A stretch of DNA of 64,000 nt from Candidatus Poribacteria bacterium (GCA_028820635.1 JAPPIG010000019.1:124001-188000), one strand, 5' to 3'. Positions 52,949 through 62,815 are shown, counted from the first letter of the stretch. Notes: generated by a model not told the origin, from the letters alone. Numbers and translations are program-made.

Positions 52949-54643
52949 ATGCCGAAAGGCTTGCAAGATATATATATGAACACAGAAACAGATTCTTCTG
53001 TGCTGAATTCAGAAGCGCGTTCAAGCTGGTATACAGATGTCTTAATAATCGGTAGTGGGGCAGCAGGGTTGCGAGCTGCACTTGCTGCAAGTGAACGTGC
53101 GGATGTCACCCTAATTACAAAAACCACTCTCAAGGAGAGCAATACGCTTTATGCACAAGGTGGCATCGCTGTCGCCATGAACGTTGATGATACAATAGAC
53201 CTACACGTAGAGGATACATGCAGTGCTGGATGCGGTTTATGCGACGTAGATGCGGTTGAAACGATGGTTTCCGAAGGCATTCCTCGTGTAACAGAATTGT
53301 TAGACTGGGGTGCTAATTTTGATTGGGAAGGAGCACTTCCGCGTTTTACACAAGAGGCAGCACATAGTCGTAGACGTATCGTTCATAAAGGCGATGCCAC
53401 AGGACGTGAAACAACCGACGTTCTCGTTCAACGCGTTTTAAGTACAGAACGCATACGGGTACTATCAAATGCTTTTGCAATAGACCTGCTTACAGACGCG
53501 GAAACACCACAGGTAAAGGACAACACCACATGTTACGGTGTCACTGCCATTGTGGAGGGTGAATTAAGAAACCTTTATGCCAAATCTACAATTCTTGCAA
53601 CAGGGGGACTTGGACAGCTATACCCTTGCACTTCTAATCCAGAAGTAGCAACAGGCGACGGTTTTGCAGCAGCATGGCGTGCGGGATGTGAAATGGTAGA
53701 TATGGAATTCGTCCAGTTCCACCCGACGACACTTTATCTTGATGGTGCGCCTAATTTTTTGATTTCTGAGGCAGTCCGGGGCGAAGGTGGACGACTAATT
53801 AATATACGCGGTGAGCGATTTATGGAGAAATACCACGAGAAGGGTGAACTTGCTCCTCGCGATGTTGTTAGTCGTGCTATCCAAAATGAGATGTATCTGA
53901 CTGGATTTCCGTGTGTCTACCTTGATATTACACACAAACCCGCTAATTTTATTCAGGAAAGATTCCCGACGATCTCCGATACAACTAAACGTTACGGTTT
54001 AGATATTAATATTGATTTAATTCCGGTCCGACCGGGAGCACATTTTATGATGGGGGGTATTCGGACCAATATTGACTCAGAAACAAGCCTAAAAGGACTT
54101 TATGCATGCGGCGAAGTTGCATGTACCGGCGTACACGGCGCAAATCGTTTGGCAAGCAATTCTTTATTAGAATGTCTGGTCTTCGGAGTGCGTGCAGGAG
54201 ACAACGCTGCAGATTATGCATCGTCCCAAACATTACAGACTCCCCCAAATATCCAAATTCCGAGTAATGAAGAAATGACCTCTGAATTAGACGAGAATTC
54301 TGTATTAGCCGCAAAGGATGCTATCCGTGAGACACTCTGGGAAAACGTTGGAATTGAACGAGACAGTGAAGGTTTAGAACAAACGCTTTATGTTTTAGAA
54401 GAAATAGGGACAGAAATTGATCTCTGTCCCTATTCGTCAACATCTCTTCAAACAACTGATGTTGCACTATGCGAAACGTTCAATATGCTTAATGTGGCGT
54501 GGATTATTACGCAAGCAGCACTTGTTCGAACGGAAAGCCGTGGTGGACACTACCGCGCGGACTTCCCTGAACAAGATGATGTTGATTGGTTACAACGTAT
54601 TATCATGACCAGAGACCATGACCCTGAAATTGTCGAACTGTAA
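52949..54643 (+). CDS. nadB: L-aspartate oxidase
   Basis: A 564-residue flavoprotein oxidises L-aspartate to iminoaspartate in NAD synthesis. The FAD site IIGSGAAGLRAALAA (near 35), TLYAQGGIAVA, HSRRRIVHKGDATGRE near 140, MEFVQFHPTTLY, HFMMGGIRTN and ACGEVACTGVHGANRLASNSLLE are all typical. An ATG 27 bases further (52976) is an alternative start. No nadA or nadC is present in the window. Confidence 0.94.
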   Translation: MPKGLQDIYMNTETDSSVLNSEARSSWYTDVLIIGSGAAGLRAALAASERADVTLITKTTLKESNTLYAQGGIAVAMNVDDTIDLHVEDTCSAGCGLCDVDAVETMVSEGIPRVTELLDWGANFDWEGALPRFTQEAAHSRRRIVHKGDATGRETTDVLVQRVLSTERIRVLSNAFAIDLLTDAETPQVKDNTTCYGVTAIVEGELRNLYAKSTILATGGLGQLYPCTSNPEVATGDGFAAAWRAGCEMVDMEFVQFHPTTLYLDGAPNFLISEAVRGEGGRLINIRGERFMEKYHEKGELAPRDVVSRAIQNEMYLTGFPCVYLDITHKPANFIQERFPTISDTTKRYGLDINIDLIPVRPGAHFMMGGIRTNIDSETSLKGLYACGEVACTGVHGANRLASNSLLECLVFGVRAGDNAADYASSQTLQTPPNIQIPSNEEMTSELDENSVLAAKDAIRETLWENVGIERDSEGLEQTLYVLEEIGTEIDLCPYSSTSLQTTDVALCETFNMLNVAWIITQAALVRTESRGGHYRADFPEQDDVDWLQRIIMTRDHDPEIVEL

Positions 54644-54786
54644 AACTTCCTCTCCAAACAGAACCATTTAATTCACCAATAATTTCTTCTTGCTCTAAAA
54701 TCGTTTCCTGTAGGAACGACCATAACCAAGATGTTGAGAAAACTCAAATACTGAATTGCTCTGCCCTCCAAAGTCCGTAAGTCCAT
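54644..54786. repeat. Intergenic stretch with partial REP-like unit
   Basis: It contains CTGTAGGAACGACC (about 54709-54722), a single arm of the dispersed palindrome. The segment AGAACCATTTAATTCACCAAT near 54660 resembles 7078-7100. No gene was seen. Confidence 0.35.
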
Positions 54787-54814
54787 AAAAAAAGTGCGGT
54801 TAGAAACCGCACTT
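54787..54814 (-). terminator. Rho-independent terminator of the lytic transglycosylase gene
   Basis: AAGTGCGGTT (54792-54801) pairs with AACCGCACTT (54805-54814) through a three-base loop. On the minus strand it is followed by seven T residues (A-run 54787-54793). It lies about 45 bases past the stop at 54860. Its sequence resembles the GTGCGGTT repeats, so a repeat may have been co-opted. Confidence 0.8.
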
Positions 54815-54859
54815 ACCAAGGATGTCCACATGTTTTATGTGTTATTGAAATGTCTTTTA

Positions 54860-57160
54860 CTATTTACTCAGCTGCCCAAGGATAGGAGTCTCAAGTTGCT
54901 CTTTTGGGGCATCTAAAGCGGAATTTACAGCAGGAACTTCTGGCTGCCCATAAATTTCAACATAATTATCATAACTGTTGATAACTTTTTTGATATGCAA
55001 CCGTGTTTCTCGAATAGTAATCTTTTCAACAAATTCGTCAAGGTCTTTGATATTTTTAGATTCTAACCATCGTCTCATTCGTCCTGGACCACCGTTGTAG
55101 GCACCAGTTACCAGCATTGCATTACCATCAAAAATTGAGTTGAGATATCCGATATATTTAGTTCCCATTCGGATATTAATTTCGGGGTCCTTTAGCATTG
55201 AGGTACGGAATCGACGAATTTTCAACTCCCGTGCAAGCTGCCTTCCTGTTGCGGGCATAATCTGCATTAAACCGATTGCACCTGCCCAACTAATCGCGTC
55301 TTTCCTATATCTACTCTCTTCTAAGATCATCGCGTAAATTAAGGCAGTTTCTACCTTATACTGCTTAGCGTACTTCTTAACCAGTTGTTCATAGTGCAAC
55401 GGATAGAGCCATTGACGAAGTTTGGCTAAATCTTTACTTGCTTGATTTTCAAATGATGGACTGAAAAGTGCCTTCTCGGCGATCTCACGCGCTTTATCAT
55501 ACATTGACATATTTTCATAACTTGTGATTAAAGCGTAAAAACATTCCTTTGCAGCATTTGGTGTTGCGTCAATGTAATGGGTTAATTGATACACCGCGTC
55601 TTCATAGAGTTTCAGTTGCATCAATAGCGGCAAATGCTCAGGACACGCTTCCTGTGGTGGCAATTTCGCATCTGGTACTGCTTTCGGTTCTAATTCGGAG
55701 GCAGTGATTTCAAGAATTGCTTTTGCTCTGGCACTGTAATACCAATATCGTGCCTTTGCTACTTCGGCATATATTTCTTTCGCAAGTTGCGGTTTATTTT
55801 GGCGTTCTCTGATTTTTGCCATCCAAAAATGTGCTCCCATCGCATAGCGGTTCCCAGGAAAATTCTCCTTCAAACCCTCAAACGCCTTATAACTTTCTTC
55901 ATAACGTTTTTCGTCAAAACGTTGCCAGCCGATTCGCCACGCTGCCCAATCCGCATAATCGCTTCCAGGTGCGACTTCAATTAACCGTGAATAAGCCTTA
56001 AGTGCTAACTCTGATTTCTCCTGTCTTTCATAAATTTGGGCAATATCGTATAGTGCCTCATCTACAAATTTACTCCAGGGATATGTTTTTACAAAACTTT
56101 CAAGGCGGTTTATTGCGGTTGTTAAACTCCCTTTTTTCCTGTAGCACTGTGCGATTTGATAGTGCGCCCGGGTTAAATAATCTGATTTTGTTCCAAGAAC
56201 GATAACTGCATTGTATTGTTTAATTGCAGTGTTATACCACTTGCGTCCTTGATAACTTTGCCCTATATAGTAGAGAGCACGCCCTTTCAGTTTCAGGTCA
56301 GACCTTTTCGTAAGTGGTGTAAGTTCTGTGATTGCAGATTTCCAACTGCCATGATAATAATGTACTAACCCACAATTCAAACGGTCATTAACAGTCAACA
56401 CAAGCGATTTATTATCCCGGGCAAGCATTTTCAACTTGCCGACAGCATCTTTTGCTACGGTATCTGAATGCTTTTCATCAATAAGCTTTTGATGCATTTG
56501 AAATGCCTTTGTAAAGTTGCCTAAACCTTCTTCACAACGCCCTAACGCATAAGTCGCCTTTCGCACATAACGCTGTTTGTCTATAATTTCAACTAAAAAT
56601 GTTTTTGCTTCTTTATACTGTTTATATTTTAAATGTAGTTGAGCAAGTGTCCATTTTGCATCAGCGAGATAAGCACTTGTCGGATAATCCTGGACGAGCT
56701 GCGTATACCATTTTATGGCTTTTACATCGTTGTTCATGCCTTCATATAGCTTGGCAAGACGGTACGCCGCACTATCCGCGAGAGGGTAATTCCGTGTGAT
56801 AGCCCTTACGTAATGCCGAACTGCTTTTGGGCGATTTCGCAGCTTCTCATAGTTATAACCAAGCGCGTGATGGATTTCCAGTTTTTCCGATTCGGACAGG
56901 TCGGTTTGCAGTAAACTTTCTAATTTTGAGACAGCAAGCTTGCGATTCCCCTTATCAATAGCTGCAAAAGCAGCTTTCCATATTGGACTTTGTCTTTGTT
57001 CCGCGGAAACCAGCGTTCCAGAAATAAAACAGCATAGAACAATAACAGATAGACCTATTAGGAATTTACGTATTTTAGCGGTGTGAGTTTTAGCAAAAGA
57101 CTGTACGGTTTCCATTATTATAAATGATAAGCGTAAATATACGCTCTTTATCCTCCTCAT
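54860..57160 (-). CDS. TPR-rich soluble lytic transglycosylase
   Basis: This 766-residue exported protein has a signal segment (about 31-53), many TPR-like helical repeats (about 70-570) and a C-terminal SLT domain: ALIYAMILEESRYRKDAIS (catalytic Glu), AIGLMQIMPATGRQLA and TGAYNGGPGRM near 710. It cleaves peptidoglycan to 1,6-anhydro products. Both ATG 57160 and ATG 57115 lack a ribosome site in front. An AGGAGG lies just inside the longer frame. Confidence 0.92.
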   Translation of the reverse strand: MRRIKSVYLRLSFIIMETVQSFAKTHTAKIRKFLIGLSVIVLCCFISGTLVSAEQRQSPIWKAAFAAIDKGNRKLAVSKLESLLQTDLSESEKLEIHHALGYNYEKLRNRPKAVRHYVRAITRNYPLADSAAYRLAKLYEGMNNDVKAIKWYTQLVQDYPTSAYLADAKWTLAQLHLKYKQYKEAKTFLVEIIDKQRYVRKATYALGRCEEGLGNFTKAFQMHQKLIDEKHSDTVAKDAVGKLKMLARDNKSLVLTVNDRLNCGLVHYYHGSWKSAITELTPLTKRSDLKLKGRALYYIGQSYQGRKWYNTAIKQYNAVIVLGTKSDYLTRAHYQIAQCYRKKGSLTTAINRLESFVKTYPWSKFVDEALYDIAQIYERQEKSELALKAYSRLIEVAPGSDYADWAAWRIGWQRFDEKRYEESYKAFEGLKENFPGNRYAMGAHFWMAKIRERQNKPQLAKEIYAEVAKARYWYYSARAKAILEITASELEPKAVPDAKLPPQEACPEHLPLLMQLKLYEDAVYQLTHYIDATPNAAKECFYALITSYENMSMYDKAREIAEKALFSPSFENQASKDLAKLRQWLYPLHYEQLVKKYAKQYKVETALIYAMILEESRYRKDAISWAGAIGLMQIMPATGRQLARELKIRRFRTSMLKDPEINIRMGTKYIGYLNSIFDGNAMLVTGAYNGGPGRMRRWLESKNIKDLDEFVEKITIRETRLHIKKVINSYDNYVEIYGQPEVPAVNSALDAPKEQLETPILGQLSK

Positions 57161-57380
57161 TTAAATTCACGAGATTAGCGTTGAAATAACAGAAATTATT
57201 ATAAAAGCGGTGCATGAATAGGCTTTCCCATAAATGATTAATTGTAACGTAATTTTTAAGCAAATGGCAACAAAAAAATAGAATTAGATACCAATTGTTG
57301 TGAATATAGCGGAAAATTTTGTTATAAAATATAGTTTTAACTTTAGGTTGCGCCTATTTTTAACTCAAGAACAGATTTTG

Positions 57381-57409
57381 TTGCCAGATTTGGAAAAACA
57401 TGATATACT
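57381..57409 (+). promoter_or_regulatory. Sigma-70-type extended -10 promoter of the aldo/keto reductase
   Basis: TTGCCA (57381-57386), 17 bases ending in TGA, then TATACT (57404-57409). It lies 34 bases before ATG 57444 and shows that the longer upstream frame is not translated from this transcript. Confidence 0.68.
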
Positions 57410-57443
57410 TTCTTTAATTTTATGGACAGAGAGGAGAATTGAG

Positions 57444-58217
57444 ATGGAAATTGTAGCACTTGGGAAAACAGGTTTAGATGTTTCACGACTTTCAATTGGT
57501 ACTGGGTCAAACGGTTGGAATGGTCGCTCAAATCAGACGGATTTAGGATTAGAAGGTTTACGTGATTTACTTCTGTTTGCACACGAAAATGGCGTTACGT
57601 TCTGGGATTCTGCAGACCAATACGGTAGCCATCTGCATATCAAAGAGACATTAAAACATGTTCCTCGTGAAAGTGTCACTATCACTTCAAAGACGGTGTC
57701 CCGCACACGTGAAACTGTTGAAGCAGATGTTAAGCGGTTTCTCAAAGAGATCGGTTCTGACTATGTGGATATTGTATTGCTGCATTGCCTTACACAGGTA
57801 GATTGGCCCAACCGTTATCCGGATGCGATGGAAGCACTCACCCGTTGTAAAGAGCAAGGATTAATTCGCGCACATGGCGTATCTTGCCACGACTTCGGTG
57901 CGTTCCAAACATCCGCTATGACAGAATGGGTTGAAGTTGTATTGGCACGGATCAATCATTCTGGTGTTCAGATGGATGCATCTCCACCAGATGTCATCCG
58001 AACAATGGAACAGATGGCATTTGCTGGCAAGGGCATTTACGGCATGAAAGTATTAGGCATGGGTAAGTTGGCAAAAGAAGCAGATGATCAGCGCGAGGCG
58101 ATCGAATTTGTGATGGGGCTACCCTGTGTCCATGCCATGACTATCGGTATGACTTCTCAGACTGAAGTGGAAGCAAATGTAGCCGTTGTTAACGAATTGT
58201 CGGAGAAGGGCTTATAA
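57444..58217 (+). CDS. Aldo/keto reductase-family protein
   Basis: A 257-residue AKR barrel has the tetrad D55, Y60, K83 and H114 (WDSADQY, ITSKTV, VLLHCL). Its short length and loss of the usual C-terminal cofactor segment (IGMTSQTEVEANV is kept) suit the small bacterial AKRs. AGAGGAG stands before the ATG. Substrate unknown. Confidence 0.9.
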   Translation: MEIVALGKTGLDVSRLSIGTGSNGWNGRSNQTDLGLEGLRDLLLFAHENGVTFWDSADQYGSHLHIKETLKHVPRESVTITSKTVSRTRETVEADVKRFLKEIGSDYVDIVLLHCLTQVDWPNRYPDAMEALTRCKEQGLIRAHGVSCHDFGAFQTSAMTEWVEVVLARINHSGVQMDASPPDVIRTMEQMAFAGKGIYGMKVLGMGKLAKEADDQREAIEFVMGLPCVHAMTIGMTSQTEVEANVAVVNELSEKGL

Positions 58218-58233
58218 TAGATTTTTATTTCTT

Positions 58234-58283
58234 GTAGCGCGAAGTATCCTGCCTTACATTTCAAGGTCGGATACTCGCGCTGT
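58234..58283. repeat. Hairpin between aldo/keto reductase and gatB
   Basis: AGCGCGAAGTATCC pairs imperfectly with GGATACTCGCGCT (one bulged base), with CCTT/AAGG pairing nearer the loop. It may act as a terminator-like structure, though no T-run follows directly. Confidence 0.5.
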
Positions 58284-58321
58284 TTCTTATAGATAGAGCG
58301 CAACTAAACGAGAAAGAATTC

Positions 58322-59767
58322 ATGGAAAAATACGAGATAGTTATCGGTTTGGAAATCCACGCAGAATTATGCACAGAGAGTAAGTTATTCTGCAACTGTG
58401 CTTATACATTCGGTGCTTCTGCCAACGACTGCACATGTCCAATCTGTTTAGGAATGCCGGGAACGTTGCCGGTTATCAATCAACGCGCGTTGGAGTTTGC
58501 TGTTCGTGCTGGTTTGGCGATGAATTGTGAAATCACATCATATAGTAAGTTCGATCGTAAAAACTATTTCTATCCTGATTTGCCAAAAAACTATCAGATT
58601 TCGCAGTATGACCTGCCATTGTGTAAGAATGGTGAGGTAACGTTTGAATTTGATGGGCAATCCAAGACCGTTGCACTCCGTAGAATTCATCTGGAAGAAG
58701 ATGCAGGAAAATCTATTCATGCCGAAGTTACAGGCGACCCTACCCGAAGTTTTATGGATTTTAATCGCGCAGGTGTTCCCCTTATGGAGATTGTAAGTGA
58801 ACCCGAAATTCATTCTCCTGAAGAAGCAATCGCCTATTGCCGTGCAGTCAAGGAGATTTTAGAATACATTGAGGTGAGTGATTGCAACATGGAGGAGGGC
58901 AGCCTGCGCTGTGAACCGAATATCTCGTTACGTCCGCGGGGTAGTCAAGAATTGGGAACACGTACTGAGATAAAGAACAAAAACTCGTTCCAGGAACTGC
59001 TTGATGCAATGGATTACGAGGTGAAACGGCAAGCCCGCATACTCGATTCTGGTGGCGAAGTTGTTCAAGAAACCTTATTGTTTGATGCAAATACAGGTAA
59101 AACGGTGGCAATGCGTGGAAAGGAAGAAGCAGACGACTACCGCTATTTTCCTGAACCCGATCTGGTACACGTTCAGATAGATAATGAATGGATTGATGAA
59201 ATTCAACCGACACTGCCAGAACTCCCTGCTGCTCGCCGCAAACGTTTTATTGCAGACTATGACATCTCATCTGAAAACGCCGAATTCCTAACCACTACCC
59301 GACAAATAGCAGATTTCTTTGATGAAGCAGCGCAACTCAGCGGTGAACCGACAACCTGCGCAAACTGGATTATGGGCGACCTCACCCGTCTATTGAACAC
59401 AGCAGAAATTGAGATACAGGATTCCAAAGTTACCCCTGCACATCTCAATGAACTCATTCAGTTGATTGACAACAATACCATTAGCGGAAAAATTGCTAAA
59501 TCTGTGCTGGATGATGCATTTGAAACCGGTAAGATGCCGAAACAGATAGTTGAAGAAAAAGGATTGTCCCAAATAACCGACACTTCCGAGATTGAGGCAA
59601 TCGTGCAACAGGTCATTGAGGAAAATCCTGGTCCTGCCCAAGATTATCGTGATGGCACGAAGAAAGCTATCGGGTTTCTTGTCGGACAAGTGATGAAAGC
59701 AACGCGTGGAAAGGCAAATCCGCAAATGGTGAATCAGATTTTGGCGCGGGTTTTATCTGAGGATTGA
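58322..59767 (+). CDS. gatB: Asp/Glu-tRNA(Asn/Gln) amidotransferase subunit B
   Basis: A 481-residue GatB is the kinase/transamidase subunit that binds misacylated tRNA. YEIVIGLEIHAEL opens the protein. The zinc-type cysteines in CNCAYTFGASANDCTCPIC, the FDRKNYFYPDLPKNYQISQYD segment and the C-terminal Yqey-like tail (GFLVGQVMKATRGKANP) are present. gatA and gatC are not in the window. Confidence 0.97.
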   Translation: MEKYEIVIGLEIHAELCTESKLFCNCAYTFGASANDCTCPICLGMPGTLPVINQRALEFAVRAGLAMNCEITSYSKFDRKNYFYPDLPKNYQISQYDLPLCKNGEVTFEFDGQSKTVALRRIHLEEDAGKSIHAEVTGDPTRSFMDFNRAGVPLMEIVSEPEIHSPEEAIAYCRAVKEILEYIEVSDCNMEEGSLRCEPNISLRPRGSQELGTRTEIKNKNSFQELLDAMDYEVKRQARILDSGGEVVQETLLFDANTGKTVAMRGKEEADDYRYFPEPDLVHVQIDNEWIDEIQPTLPELPAARRKRFIADYDISSENAEFLTTTRQIADFFDEAAQLSGEPTTCANWIMGDLTRLLNTAEIEIQDSKVTPAHLNELIQLIDNNTISGKIAKSVLDDAFETGKMPKQIVEEKGLSQITDTSEIEAIVQQVIEENPGPAQDYRDGTKKAIGFLVGQVMKATRGKANPQMVNQILARVLSED

Positions 59768-59776
59768 GGAGACTTT

Positions 59777-60465
59777 ATGGATTTACCCGAGTTAAAAGAC
59801 AAACTATCTGAAATTAATCAGATGCGATATGTTGTTTCAAAGCGTAGAGGCAACACTGGTATAGGATTTACGCTTGAGACCTTGCTTGGGTTAAAGGAAA
59901 ACAATCTCAAGACACCTGATTTCGAGAATATAGAATTAAAATCGCAAAGAAAAGGTGTCTCGAATCGTGTAACGATGTTTACTTTCAACCGTGGGGTTTG
60001 GAGAATCAAACAAAGAGAATTGATTGAGAAATACGGTTATATAGACACAAATAACCGTCCTTCACTTTACTGCACTGTTGACACTCGCCTGAATAATCAA
60101 GGACTTTCAGTGAAAGTTGAACACGATAATGTAAGACTGTACCACTTAGATGGGAATCTGATTGCTGAATGGCAGGGAGAACGATTAATTGATTCCTTTA
60201 AAAAAAGATGCCCGCGCTGGTTGTTGTTAATGCAGAGACCCGAATCAATTCAGACAACAAAGAGGAGTTCTGGTTTAATGAAGCATCCTATCTGACTCAA
60301 CCAAATGAGGATAATTTATTGGACTTAATCAGACAAGACATTATAATTGTTGATGTGAGAATGCATCTAAAAGAAAACAAAACGGTAAGAAATCATGGTA
60401 CGGGTTTTAGAATTGACGAAAGATTCTTGAATCTATGCTTTAGTAGTCGGGAAAGACTGATATGA
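59777..60465 (+). pseudogene. MvaI/BcnI-type restriction endonuclease, frameshifted
   Basis: Two overlapping frames (59777-60295 and a frame read from about 60205 to 60465) together give one protein of about 229 residues, the size of MvaI/BcnI. The first has RRGNTGIGFTLETLLG and the PD-(D/E)xK-like D48...E53-L-K55. The second starts with the family block M-P-A-L-V-V-V, then KEEFWFNEA and RNHGTGFRIDE. The break is at an A7 run (60200-60206); eight A would restore the frame. MvaI/BcnI enzymes cut within CC-N-GG-type sites; the site here is not deducible. It may be an inactive mutant, a sequencing error or slippage. Confidence 0.85.
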
Positions 60466-61727
60466 GTTCAAGCAATTTGAAATATAAAGATGAATCATGG
60501 GACTTTAGAACAGCAGATACCAAGGAATACACCCACTGCTTCCATACCTATCCAGCAATGATGATTCCGCAGATCGCAAGGAGGTTGCTAAATCAGTATG
60601 GTGTGGAAGGCGAATGGCTACTTGATCCGTATTGTGGCACCGGCACTTCTCTGGTTGAGGCAACTCTGTTCGGCATGCACAGCGTTGGTTGCGACATAAA
60701 TCCCCTCGTGCGCCTGATTGCTACTACCAAATTAACACCTATTCTCTTGAAAACACTTGATACTGAACTAAATAAGTTAAACGATATTCTCTTTCAAGTT
60801 GAATTCCGAGCGGGAAAAGCACCTGAAGTACCGATTCCGAAAATTCCAAATTTGAATTATTGGTTTTCTCAAGAAGTTATCAAAAGTCTTGCATATTTAG
60901 TAAATTGCATTAACAAGATAGAGGATCAAGCAGTTCGGAATTTCATTACGGTCGCATTTTCAGAGACAGTCCGTGAGGTTTCCTATACGCGAACAAGCAC
61001 GTTTAAATTGCATAGAATGCCAGCAGAAAAACTTGAAAACTTTAATCCTGATGTCTTTGGTATCTTTCGTAAAAAATTGAACAGGAACAGACAAGGTTTG
61101 GCAGCATACCTTGAAAAACGTAAAGATGTGGAAACATCGGTTTGTGATACCAATACTGCTAACGGAGAACTACCAATGCCTCGTCCACTTGGAGGCTATA
61201 ATCTCGTTATTACCTCTCCACCTTATGGAGATTCGCATACCACGGTCGCGTATGGACAATTTTCTCGGCTCTCCGCTGAGTGGCTCGGTTTGCCAAACGC
61301 ACGGAAAATTGATAGACTTGCTATGGGCGGACAAAATTCTCGTGAGACGTTAGTGGACACTCCTGTTTCGTCTGCTATAGACAAAATTCGTTCAATTGAT
61401 GAAAAGCGCGCGCTCGAGGTTGCCGCTTTTTATATTGACTTAGAACGTAGCATCAGCTCAGTAGTGAAGACGCTTTCGCCACGTTCCACAATTTGCTATG
61501 TTGTTGGGAACCGTCGGGTTAAAGACATCAGGTTACCTACAGACGAATTTGTAATCTTTGCATTTGGCAAACATGGATTCTCACATAAAGAAACTATCGT
61601 TAGGAACATTCCGAATAAACGGATGCCTCTCAAAAACAGTCCTTCCAACGTCCCCGGTCAAACTTCCACAACGATGCACGAAGAAAATATCGTTATTTGT
61701 CAAAGAACGGATCAAACATGTCCGTAG
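60462..61727 (+). CDS. DNA methyltransferase (probably N4-cytosine), partner of the MvaI/BcnI-like enzyme
   Basis: A 421-residue MTase has motif X (YTHCFHTYPAMMIPQIARRL near 20), motif I DPYCGTGTSLVEA (near 52) and motif IV TSPPYGD (near 251). The SPPY form fits N4mC methylation. A long segment separates motifs I and IV (X-I-IV order). It overlaps the endonuclease stop by four bases (ATGA), the usual tight R-M coupling. The methylase looks intact, so the locus still protects DNA even if the endonuclease is off. Confidence 0.88.
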   Translation: MSSSNLKYKDESWDFRTADTKEYTHCFHTYPAMMIPQIARRLLNQYGVEGEWLLDPYCGTGTSLVEATLFGMHSVGCDINPLVRLIATTKLTPILLKTLDTELNKLNDILFQVEFRAGKAPEVPIPKIPNLNYWFSQEVIKSLAYLVNCINKIEDQAVRNFITVAFSETVREVSYTRTSTFKLHRMPAEKLENFNPDVFGIFRKKLNRNRQGLAAYLEKRKDVETSVCDTNTANGELPMPRPLGGYNLVITSPPYGDSHTTVAYGQFSRLSAEWLGLPNARKIDRLAMGGQNSRETLVDTPVSSAIDKIRSIDEKRALEVAAFYIDLERSISSVVKTLSPRSTICYVVGNRRVKDIRLPTDEFVIFAFGKHGFSHKETIVRNIPNKRMPLKNSPSNVPGQTSTTMHEENIVICQRTDQTCP

Positions 61728-62815
61728 GTCAGATTACCCTCTCTTCTGTAACCAAAAAGTTCGGCGACACAGTTGCTGTTGATGACGTGTCATTACAGAT
61801 AGAGGGTGGTGAGTTTTTCTCCTTACTCGGACCGAGTGGGTGCGGAAAAACAACAACACTGCGGATAATCGGTGGTTTCGTGTATCCCACCGAAGGCGAA
61901 GTCTTTATCAACGGTGAACTAATGGCAGAAACGCCTCCCTACCGCCGCCCTGTCAACACTGTCTTTCAAAATTACGCACTTTTCCCACATAAAACCGTCG
62001 CACAGAATATCGCATTTGGATTACAGATGAAGAAAATCTCTAAAACGGAGATTTCGGATGCGATAGAACGCTCATTAGATTTAATTCAACTGCACGGCTA
62101 TGGCGACCGAAAACCGAATGAATTGTCAGGTGGAGAAAGGCAGCGCGTAGCACTTGCCCGTGCCTTAATCAATGAACCAACAATCCTGCTGTTAGATGAA
62201 CCGCTATCTGCACTTGACCTAAAACTCCGCAAACAGATGCAATTGGAGTTGAAAGCGTTACAGCGAAAAGTGGGGATTACGTTTGTGTATGTTACGCATG
62301 ATCAAGGTGAGGCAATGACGTTGTCTGATCGGATTGCTGTGATGAACGAAGGGAGAATCCTGCAGGTAGGAACGCCTTCTGAAATCTACGATTCGCCACA
62401 GAGTCGGTTTGTGGCTGATTTTATCGGAACTTCAAACTTTTTTGAGGGAACACTTATCAACACGGATGGTGAATTGGCAGAGGTCGTGTCAAACACCGAA
62501 CCACCCTTTAAGTTCGTTTGTGAACACCGTGAAAATATTGCCGTAGACACACCTGTGACTGTAGCAGTTCGTCCGGAGCGGATAGACATATCCGCAGAAC
62601 CAAATCCAGATTTTTCAAATTGTTTACGCGGTGTGATTGAAGATGAAAGCTATCTTGGTACGACAGTGCAATACACGGTGCAAACCGATTACCCGACACC
62701 TCTCATCATTCATCAACAAAACACAGGTCTAAAAGAAATACATCGCTTTCGGCAAGGCGATACGGTTTATTTGCAATGGGCAGTAGAAAGCGCTACTGTT
62801 TTAAGATCCGATTAA
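61718..62815 (+). CDS. PotA-like ABC importer ATPase, orphan
   Basis: A 365-residue ATPase has Walker A GPSGCGKTTT, signature LSGGERQRVALARAL, Walker B ILLLDEPLSALD, switch-His YVTHDQGEAM and a C-terminal TOBE domain (RPERIDIS, YLGTTVQYTV). This build is typical of spermidine/putrescine, iron or sugar importers. No permease or binding protein follows. It overlaps the methylase end by ten bases and is convergent with the Gfo gene by four. Confidence 0.92.
   Translation: MSVGQITLSSVTKKFGDTVAVDDVSLQIEGGEFFSLLGPSGCGKTTTLRIIGGFVYPTEGEVFINGELMAETPPYRRPVNTVFQNYALFPHKTVAQNIAFGLQMKKISKTEISDAIERSLDLIQLHGYGDRKPNELSGGERQRVALARALINEPTILLLDEPLSALDLKLRKQMQLELKALQRKVGITFVYVTHDQGEAMTLSDRIAVMNEGRILQVGTPSEIYDSPQSRFVADFIGTSNFFEGTLINTDGELAEVVSNTEPPFKFVCEHRENIAVDTPVTVAVRPERIDISAEPNPDFSNCLRGVIEDESYLGTTVQYTVQTDYPTPLIIHQQNTGLKEIHRFRQGDTVYLQWAVESATVLRSD

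Noticed and set aside
57300..57443. 48-residue N-terminal extension of the aldo/keto reductase frame
   Set aside because: It contains the promoter (57381-57409), whereas the AGAGGAG ribosome site precedes ATG 57444.
60199..60210. Programmed -1 frameshift in the MvaI-like endonuclease
   Set aside because: The A-run is slippery, but the exact heptamer is poor: the -1 frame has TAA at 60199, so P-site re-pairing on the first AAA fails. The family is not known to need frameshifting. Mutation, phase variation or base-calling error is more likely.
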